DNA from: Pseudomonadota bacterium
GTDB taxonomy: Bacteria > Pseudomonadota > Gammaproteobacteria > Steroidobacterales > MnTg04
Direction: 5' to 3'
DNA length: 64,000 nucleotides
NCBI GenBank assembly: GCA_022572885.1
Contig: JACZVC010000013.1
Location: forward strand, 1-64,000
The position numbers were made by a program, and so were the translations under genes. Below the pieces are notes generated by a model that saw nothing but the letters and a program-made list of their open reading frames with translations, ran no database searches and was not told where the DNA came from. Positions 55,409 through 64,000 of the stretch are shown piece after piece; the stretch's first letter is position 1; each line of letters starts with the position of its first letter.

Positions 55409-56599
55409 TTACTTGACGTGGAGACAGCCCCTTATCCGGCCCATGGCATCTTCCAACACAGCGATACTGGTGGCAAATGAAATACGGACATGGCCGGGCG
55501 CAAAAAACGCCGATCCGGGCACGACGGCGACGCCAGCCTGTTCGAGCAGGTGGGTGGCAAAACCGGTATCGTCTTCGATGCCGTCGATGCTCTCGATCGC
55601 GCCGGACACATCGGCAAAGGCATAAAAGGTACCCGCACCGGCCAGGCAGGAAATTCCGTCCATATCGTTGAGCGCTTTGAGCACGAAATCGTGGCGTTCG
55701 CGGAAGGCCCGGTTCATTTTGGCGATACACGATTGATCGCCGTTCAAGGCCTCAACCGCTGCTTTTTGTGAAATCGACGATGGGTTCGATGTGCTTTGCC
55801 CCTGGATTTTTTTCATTGCCGCGATGATTTCGCGCGGCCCGCCCGCGTAGCCGATGCGCCAGCCGGTCATCGCATAACACTTGGATACGCCATTTATGGT
55901 CATCGTCTGTCCATACAGATCGGGGCAAGCGCTCACCAGGCTGCAAAATGGCTCGTCCGCCCAGTAAATATGCTCGTAAATATCATCGGTGGCGATCACG
56001 ATGCCTCGATGGCGGGCCATCACCGCACCCAGTTCCTGCAATTCCACACGGCTGTAAGCGGCGCCGGTCGGGTTGCTGGGGCTGTTCAGGATCAGCATGC
56101 GGGTTTTTGGGGTAATCGCGGCTGCGAGTTGATCCGCCGTCATCTTGTATCCCTGGTCGGGTCCTGCATAGACGATTACCGGCTGGGCATCGGCCATCAG
56201 GACTATATCGGGATAGGAGACCCAGCACGGGGCCGGGATGATGACTTCATCGCCCGCGCTCAGGACCGCCTGGCAGAGATTAAAAATGGTCTGCTTGGCG
56301 CCAGCCGAAACCAGGATCTGGTCGCGTTGGTAGATAAGCTGATTGTCACGGCCAAACTTGTCGATGATCGCGTCTTTGAGTTCATCGATACCATCGATCG
56401 CGGTGTACTTGGTAAAACCATCCTCGATCGCCCGGGTTGCCGCCTGCTTGATGTGGTCCGGCGTATCGAAATCGGGCTCGCCGACTCCCAGTCCGATGAC
56501 GTCCTTGCCCTGCGCTTTGAGTTCCCTGGCCCGCGCGGTCACGGCCATGGTCGCCGATGGTTTGACTTTTTTCACGCGGGCGGAGAGGGGCAGGCTCAT
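55409..56599 (-). CDS. aspC: Aspartate aminotransferase (class I-beta)
   Basis: The 396-residue PLP enzyme interconverts aspartate and oxaloacetate. It resembles the Rhizobium/Thermus type rather than E. coli AspC: MAVTARARELKAQGKDVIGL, EPDFDTPDHIKQAATRAIED, LNSPSNPTGAAYSRVEL, DDIYEHIYW, and the PLP lysine in INGVSKCYAMTGWRIGYAGG. The ATG at 56599 is preferred to the frame start at 56635. It is divergent from uvrB. Confidence 0.93.
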   Translation of the reverse strand: MSLPLSARVKKVKPSATMAVTARARELKAQGKDVIGLGVGEPDFDTPDHIKQAATRAIEDGFTKYTAIDGIDELKDAIIDKFGRDNQLIYQRDQILVSAGAKQTIFNLCQAVLSAGDEVIIPAPCWVSYPDIVLMADAQPVIVYAGPDQGYKMTADQLAAAITPKTRMLILNSPSNPTGAAYSRVELQELGAVMARHRGIVIATDDIYEHIYWADEPFCSLVSACPDLYGQTMTINGVSKCYAMTGWRIGYAGGPREIIAAMKKIQGQSTSNPSSISQKAAVEALNGDQSCIAKMNRAFRERHDFVLKALNDMDGISCLAGAGTFYAFADVSGAIESIDGIEDDTGFATHLLEQAGVAVVPGSAFFAPGHVRISFATSIAVLEDAMGRIRGCLHVK

Positions 56600-56714
56600 T
56601 CGTTCTTTCCAGGTGGCATAATGCAGGGTCAGCATATTTTAGTGGCATCGCGATCAAAGGCAACAAACACTTTTCAGGCGTCCTTAGGAGCAAGCAGAGA
56701 GCCTGCCGGCATCG

Positions 56715-58751
<2,037 letters not shown>

Positions 58752-58914
58752 CCGGGCGAGCCCATGGAAGAACAATTCAAGATGGCGGACAAAGTTGAAT
58801 CGGGCATGGAATCAGCTTGCCGGGCGGAGGCGCATCCGGTATCTTTTAGCGCCCTCGGACAAGCCCAGGCAGACAATGGGATGTGCGAGCGAGGATTGCG
58901 GACAAGGGAACGAC

Positions 58915-58989
58915 AGGCGCGTAGCTCAGTGGTAGAGCACTACCTTGACATGGTAGTGGTCGGTGGTTCGATCCCACTCGCGCCTACCA
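58915..58989 (+). tRNA. tRNA-Val (anticodon GAC)
   Basis: Cloverleaf of 75 bases with encoded CCA. The acceptor stem pairs AGGCGCG with CGCGCCT; the D arm is GCTCAGTGGTAGAGC; CTACC-TTGACAT-GGTAG gives anticodon GAC; the T arm is GGTGGTTCGATCCCACT. It lies between uvrB and thrS. Confidence 0.97.
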
Positions 58990-58996
58990 GATACCC

Positions 58997-59030
58997 GGGG
59001 TGTTCTCAGCGATAGAGAACGCCCCTTTTT
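58997..59030 (+). terminator. Terminator between tRNA-Val and thrS
   Basis: GGGGTGTTCTC pairs with GAGAACGCCCC (11 bp, one G-U) across a seven-base loop and is followed by five Ts. It lies eight bases after the tRNA and 20 before thrS. Confidence 0.9.
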
Positions 59031-59050
59031 GTGCTTTGACGGAAACGATT

Positions 59051-60976
59051 ATGCCGGTCATTACGCTGCCAGATGGGAGCAAAAAAGAATACGCCAAACC
59101 AGTCAGCGTAGCTGCCGCTGCGGCGGATATCGGAGCGGGTCTGGCCAGGGCCGCGCTGGCTGGGCGTGTCGATGGCCGTCTGGTCGACACCGACCATGTC
59201 ATTGCCGATGACGCCAGCCTGGAAATCGTTACCGGCAAAGACCCGGACGGCCTCGAAATCATTCGCCATTCGACTGCGCATCTGCTGGCCCAGGCGGTCA
59301 AGGATCTGTTCCCGAAAGCACAGGTGACGATTGGACCGGTCATCGAGAATGGATTTTTCTATGATTTTGCGTTCGAGCGGGCATTTACCCCGGAAGACCT
59401 GGTCGCCATCGAGAAAAAAATGCATGAACTGGTCAAGGCGGATCTGAAAATCAGCCGCGAGGTGTTTAACCGTGACGACGCGGTTGCGTATTTCCGTGGC
59501 ATTGGCGAGGAGTACAAGGCGAAGATCATCGAACGCATCCCGGCAGACGAGGAAATCGGTGTCTATCGCCAAGGCGGCTGGAAAGACCTTTGCCGTGGAC
59601 CGCATGTGCCCAGCACCAGCCGGCTGAAGGCGTTCAAGCTGATGAAAGTCGCCGGCGCCTATTGGGAAGGCGATTCACAAAACGAGATGCTGCAGAGGAT
59701 TTATGGCACCGCGTGGGCCACCAAGGATCAGTTGAAGGCCCATTTGTACCAGCTGGAAGAGGCCGAAAAAAGAGACCACCGCCGCCTTGGCAAAGTGATG
59801 GATCTTTTCCATACCCAGGAAGAGGCGCCCGGTATGGTGTTCTGGCATCCGAATGGCTGGCAGTTATATCGCACGATCAAAAACTACCTTCGCGAGCAAC
59901 TCTCCAGGCGCGGTTACCAGGAAATCCAGACACCCCAGATCATCGCTCGGTCGCTGTGGGAGAAATCCGGCCACTGGGACAAGTTTCGCGATGCCATGTT
60001 TACCACCGGGTCCGAGGATCGGGAGTTCGCGATCAAACCGATGAACTGCCCGTGCCATATCGAGGTCTACAAGCAGGGTTTGCACAGCTATCGTGAGCTG
60101 CCGTTGCGGCTGGCTGAATTCGGTTCCTGTCATCGCAACGAGGCCAGCGGGACGCTGCACGGGTTGATGCGGGTACGCGGTTTCGTCCAGGACGACGCCC
60201 ACATTTTCTGTACCGAGGATCAGGTTCAGGCGGAGGTCTCGGATTTTATCGACCTGTTGTTCGAGGTCTACCGGGATTTCGGTTTCGACGATGTGCTGAT
60301 CAGCCTGTCGACTCGCCCGGAACAGCGGGTCGGCGAAGACGCGCTGTGGGATCGTGCCGAGCAAAAGCTAAAAGACGTGCTCGAAAGCAAGAAACTCGAT
60401 TACGAATTGGACGAAGGTGGCGGGGCGTTCTACGGTCCGAAAATCGATTTTTCGCTGCGCGACAGCATCGGTAGGGTCTGGCAGCTGGGCACCATGCAGC
60501 TCGATTATGCGCAGCCCGGTCGCCTGGGGGCGGTCTATGTCGCCAAAGACAGCAGCCGGCAGACGCCAGTCATGCTGCACCGGGCAATCCTGGGGTCGCT
60601 GGAGCGATTTATCGGGGTTTTGCTCGAGCATTACGCGGGAAACCTGCCGACCTGGCTGGCGCCAAGACAGACCGTTGTGATGGGGATTACCGACAGAAAC
60701 TGCGAATATGTCACTAAAGTTGCCGAATCCTTGAGAAATCAGGGATATCGGGTCGATGAGGACTTGAGAAACGAGAAAATCGGCTTTAAAATTCGCCAAC
60801 ACACGATCCAGCGTATCCCTTATATGATTATTATCGGGGATCGCGAGCAAACAGCAGGAACCGTGGCCGTGCGCACGCGTGGCGGTGAGGATCTCGGTAG
60901 CATGAGTCTTGAGGCTTTTGCGCAGATTCTGACCGATGACATAGCGAGCCGCGGCCGCGCTGGTTTGGAGGACTAG
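59051..60976 (+). CDS. thrS: Threonyl-tRNA synthetase
   Basis: ThrRS charges tRNA-Thr and edits mischarged Ser-tRNA. The 641-residue protein (E. coli 642) has an N-terminal TGS domain ([20 protein letters not shown]), the editing domain with [20 protein letters not shown], zinc-site segment [12 protein letters not shown], class II motif 2 [20 protein letters not shown], and a C-terminal anticodon domain. The ATG at 59051 gives [10 protein letters not shown]. infC follows directly in the same frame after TAG. Confidence 0.98.
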   Translation: MPVITLPDGSKKEYAKPVSVAAAAADIGAGLARAALAGRVDGRLVDTDHVIADDASLEIVTGKDPDGLEIIRHSTAHLLAQAVKDLFPKAQVTIGPVIENGFFYDFAFERAFTPEDLVAIEKKMHELVKADLKISREVFNRDDAVAYFRGIGEEYKAKIIERIPADEEIGVYRQGGWKDLCRGPHVPSTSRLKAFKLMKVAGAYWEGDSQNEMLQRIYGTAWATKDQLKAHLYQLEEAEKRDHRRLGKVMDLFHTQEEAPGMVFWHPNGWQLYRTIKNYLREQLSRRGYQEIQTPQIIARSLWEKSGHWDKFRDAMFTTGSEDREFAIKPMNCPCHIEVYKQGLHSYRELPLRLAEFGSCHRNEASGTLHGLMRVRGFVQDDAHIFCTEDQVQAEVSDFIDLLFEVYRDFGFDDVLISLSTRPEQRVGEDALWDRAEQKLKDVLESKKLDYELDEGGGAFYGPKIDFSLRDSIGRVWQLGTMQLDYAQPGRLGAVYVAKDSSRQTPVMLHRAILGSLERFIGVLLEHYAGNLPTWLAPRQTVVMGITDRNCEYVTKVAESLRNQGYRVDEDLRNEKIGFKIRQHTIQRIPYMIIIGDREQTAGTVAVRTRGGEDLGSMSLEAFAQILTDDIASRGRAGLED

Positions 60977-60979
60977 CGA

Positions 60980-61498
60980 ATCGCCACAGTAAAACGCGTC
61001 AGACGTAACGATGAAATCAGTGCGTCACAGGTCCGGGTCATCGATGCGGACGGGGAACAGGCAGGAATACTTGACCTGGAAGATGCCAAGCAAAAAGCTT
61101 ATGACCTGGGCCTGGACCTGGTTGAAGTGTCGCCGAACGCGGAACCGCCGGTCTGCCGGATCATGGATTTTGGCAAATACTTGTTTGAGCAGAACAAGAA
61201 GGCTCATTCGGCGCGCAAAAACCAGCGGACGGTTCATGTCAAGGAAGTCAAATTCAGGCCGGGCACGGATGAAGGCGATTACCAGGTGAAAATGAAAAAC
61301 CTGGTCAAGTTCCTAACCCAGGGGGACAAGACCAAGGTCACGCTGAGATTTCGCGGCCGTGAAATGGCGCACAAGGACCTGGGAAGAAAATTGCTGGAGC
61401 GCGTACGCAGCGATCTTGAGGAAATCATGGTCGTCGAGCAGATGCCTCAGCTGGAAGGCCGCCAGATGGTGATGGTTCTGGCGCCAAAGAAAAAGTGA
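60980..61498 (+). CDS. infC: Translation initiation factor IF-3 (ATC start)
   Basis: IF-3 checks start-codon/initiator pairing and keeps 30S free of 50S. The 172-residue protein has [20 protein letters not shown], the linker, and [20 protein letters not shown] with [20 protein letters not shown]. The frame is bounded upstream by the thrS stop, and the only possible early start is ATC at 60980, eight bases after GGAGG. The first in-frame ATG/GTG/TTG (61127) would remove the conserved N-domain. A near-cognate start is the basis of IF-3 autoregulation (AUU in E. coli). Confidence 0.95.
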   Translation: MATVKRVRRNDEISASQVRVIDADGEQAGILDLEDAKQKAYDLGLDLVEVSPNAEPPVCRIMDFGKYLFEQNKKAHSARKNQRTVHVKEVKFRPGTDEGDYQVKMKNLVKFLTQGDKTKVTLRFRGREMAHKDLGRKLLERVRSDLEEIMVVEQMPQLEGRQMVMVLAPKKK

Positions 61499-61565
61499 GT
61501 GCTGGCCACGGCCGGTATTCCGCCTGCAGCGAATAGGCGCGAACAGGCTATAACGGAGTAAAAAA

Positions 61566-61763
61566 ATGCCGAAGTTGAAAACCAATCGCGGGGCGGCCAA
61601 GCGCTTCCGCCGTACTGCAAAAGGGGGCTTCAAGCGGGGCCAGTCCTTTCGCAGTCACATTCTTACCAAGAAAAGCACCAAGCGGAAACGGCACCTGCGC
61701 GCGACCGAGCGGATTGCCGACGCCGACCTGAAGTCGGTACGCCAGATGCTTCCATACAGTTAA
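61566..61763 (+). CDS. rpmI: 50S ribosomal protein L35
   Basis: L35 is a small basic late-assembly 50S protein. The 65-residue product is typical: [20 protein letters not shown], then [20 protein letters not shown]. It lies between infC and rplT, 17 bases before the latter, and is expected to be repressed with rplT by L20. Confidence 0.97.
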   Translation: MPKLKTNRGAAKRFRRTAKGGFKRGQSFRSHILTKKSTKRKRHLRATERIADADLKSVRQMLPYS

Positions 61764-61780
61764 GCGAGGAGGGATAAACG

Positions 61781-62140
61781 ATGGCACGAGTAAAACGTGG
61801 TGTTGTGGTCCGTGCTCGCCACAACAAAGTACTTAAGAAAGCCAAGGGCTATTACGGCGCCCGAAGCAAGATTTTCCGGGTGGCCAAGCAGGCGATAACC
61901 AAGGCCGGCCAGTATGCCTATCGCGACAGGCGTCAGCGCAAGCGACAGTTCCGCGCCCTGTGGATCACGCGGATCAATGCAGCCGCGAGGCTGAATGGTC
62001 TGTCGTACAGCCGGATGATAAACGGCCTGAGTCTTGCCGGTATCGAGCTGGACCGGAAGGTTCTTGCCGATATGGCGGTCCGTGACGCAGATGGTTTTGC
62101 GGCGCTTGCCGAACAGGCCAAGGCCAGCCTGCCAGAATAA
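61781..62140 (+). CDS. rplT: 50S ribosomal protein L20
   Basis: L20 starts 50S assembly by binding 23S rRNA and represses its own operon. The 119-residue protein has [57 protein letters not shown] and [20 protein letters not shown]. The ATG follows GGAGGG. Confidence 0.98.
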   Translation: MARVKRGVVVRARHNKVLKKAKGYYGARSKIFRVAKQAITKAGQYAYRDRRQRKRQFRALWITRINAAARLNGLSYSRMINGLSLAGIELDRKVLADMAVRDADGFAALAEQAKASLPE

Positions 62141-62179
62141 ACGCTGGTTTCAGCCCGGTCGGGCTGACGCGTTTTATCG

Positions 62180-62214
62180 AAAGGAGGAGGCCTTGGGGCA
62201 TCCTCCTTTTTTTT
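62180..62214 (+). terminator. Intrinsic terminator between rplT and pheS
   Basis: AAAGGAGGA pairs with TCCTCCTTT (9 bp) over a 12-base loop, then Ts. In E. coli a Phe-rich leader peptide (pheM) controls an attenuator at this place; I see no such peptide here, so it may be a plain terminator. Confidence 0.8.
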
Positions 62215-62228
62215 AGGGGAGAGGGTAA

Positions 62229-63212
<984 letters not shown>

Positions 63213-63221
63213 GGAAAACGG

Positions 63222-64000
63222 ATGAACATATCCGAGCGATGGCTGCGTGAGTGGGTTAACCCGGACACGGATGCCGAGGGCCTGGCCCATCAGCTCACGA
63301 TGGCGGGGCTGGAAGTCGACAGTGTGGCGCCGGTTGCCGCCGAGTTCAGCAAGGTCGTGATCGGCAAGGTGCTATCGGCGGAACCTCACCCGGATGCCGA
63401 CAAACTGACGCTGTGCCAGGTCGATGCCGGTACCGGCGATGCGTTGCAGATCGTTTGTGGCGCTGCCAATGCGCGCAAGGGCATGAAGGCGGCAGTCGCC
63501 CTGGTCGGTGCACGCCTGCCCGGCGGGGTAAAAATCAGCGCTGCGAAGATTCGCGGCGTACGATCGCAGGGCATGCTCTGCTCGGCTCGCGAGCTTGGGC
63601 TTGGCGACGAACACGAGGGGGTCCTGGACCTGGATCCGTCAGCGCCGGTGGGCGAGTCTTTCCGCGAATGGATGAACCTGGACGATCGCGTCATCAAGTT
63701 CGATCTGACGCCGAATCGCGGCGATTGCTTTTGCGTGGCTGGCGTTGCAAGGGATCTTGCGGCGATCAATCGTCTGCCTTTGAACGAGCCGGAGATCAGC
63801 GATGTTCCCGAGCAGACCAACACGGTTTTTCCAGTCGATGTGATCGCCAAGGATGCCTGCCCGAGTTTCTCCTCGCGGGTGGTCAGCGGCATCCGGCCGG
63901 ATGCGCGCACGCCGATGTGGATGTGCGAAAAGCTGCGCCGCTCGGGGCTGCGGCCGATCCACCCGGTCGTCGATGTCACCAACTATGTCATGCTCGAATT
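63222..64000 (+). CDS. pheT: Phenylalanyl-tRNA synthetase beta subunit (3' end outside window)
   Basis: PheT holds the tRNA-binding and editing domains. The visible 259 codons start MNISERWLREWVNPDTDAEG and include the tRNA-binding (EMAP-like) domain (FSKVVIGKVLSAEPHPDADK, IVCGAANARKGMKAAVALVG) and the start of B3/B4 (FDLTPNRGDCFCVAGVARDL). The ATG at 63222 has AAGGAAAACGG upstream and lies nine bases after pheS. The remaining two thirds lie beyond the window. Confidence 0.97.
   Translation, partial: MNISERWLREWVNPDTDAEGLAHQLTMAGLEVDSVAPVAAEFSKVVIGKVLSAEPHPDADKLTLCQVDAGTGDALQIVCGAANARKGMKAAVALVGARLPGGVKISAAKIRGVRSQGMLCSARELGLGDEHEGVLDLDPSAPVGESFREWMNLDDRVIKFDLTPNRGDCFCVAGVARDLAAINRLPLNEPEISDVPEQTNTVFPVDVIAKDACPSFSSRVVSGIRPDARTPMWMCEKLRRSGLRPIHPVVDVTNYVMLE

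Noticed and set aside
58764-59015. 83-codon frame across tRNA-Val
   Set aside because: It reads through the tRNA and its terminator; this is chance in G+C-rich DNA.
62141-62228. pheM-type Phe-rich leader peptide before pheS
   Set aside because: The 88-base gap has no start codon followed by Phe codons; only the terminator hairpin is present.

Overview
The window is one contiguous stretch of a bacterial chromosome. Gene order and protein sequences point to a gammaproteobacterium. The blocks rimP-nusA-infB-rbfA-truB-rpsO-pnp, smc-zipA-ligA, gyrA-serC-serA-hisC-aroA-cmk-rpsA-ihfB-lapA-lapB and thrS-infC-rpmI-rplT-pheS-pheT are classical for that class, and yciK/mupP/ubiG next to mtnA and gyrA resembles Pseudomonas. 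A PEP-CTERM protein, two DUF6502-type proteins and a SWIB-domain protein suggest an environmental, possibly marine lineage; I cannot name the genus. Most of the window is dense housekeeping sequence.

Layout. 1-3.2 kb: the 5' part of a large secreted Sel1/MORN/LamG protein on the minus strand, then the relic of a repeat protein. 3.3-11.9 kb: the transcription/translation operon rimP to pnp behind a leader with two terminator-like hairpins. 12-16.6 kb: a TolB-like/TPR membrane protein, phaR, and gluQ, dksA and queF on the minus strand. 16.7-23 kb: smc-zipA-ligA. 23-26.3 kb: the main accessory island, with two DUF6502-type proteins around an exported protein carrying twelve SIGGGDSPL-type repeats, a small ORF behind a consensus -35 box, and a candidate sRNA under a perfect CRP-type operator. 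26.4-32.6 kb: bolA, a yciI relic, yciB, then yciO, an M50 protease, trpS, scpA, scpB and rluB. 32.6-37.9 kb: a six-gene minus-strand operon (mscS-like, ubiG, mupP-like, rmuC, a squalene-synthase-like pseudoenzyme, frameshifted yciK). 38-51.4 kb: mtnA and the gyrA to lapB series. 51.4-55.3 kb: a second accessory stretch with paired intergenic repeats, a ComEA-like protein, galU, a sigma54-driven PEP-CTERM gene broken by a TGA, a SWIB protein and a partly duplicated tRNA-Asn locus. 55.4-64 kb: aspartate aminotransferase, uvrB, tRNA-Val and the thrS to pheT operon; pheT runs off the right end.

Functional themes. Translation and RNA metabolism dominate (NusA, IF2, IF3, RbfA, TruB, S15, S1, L35, L20, PNPase, ThrRS, PheRS, TrpRS, RluB). 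Queuosine synthesis (queF, gluQ) flanks a DksA that has only two of the four zinc cysteines and a histone-H1-like tail. SMC and ScpAB supply the condensin.

The best leads for something undescribed are the DUF6502/GGGD-repeat module with its relic 21 kb away, and the CRP-site/sRNA locus near 26.2 kb. Smaller leads are the gluQ start codon in a terminator loop, the ATC start of infC, the 5-bp duplication in yciK, and the PEP-CTERM gene with an RpoN promoter and an in-frame TGA. All functional statements come from reading the sequence; no database search was possible.
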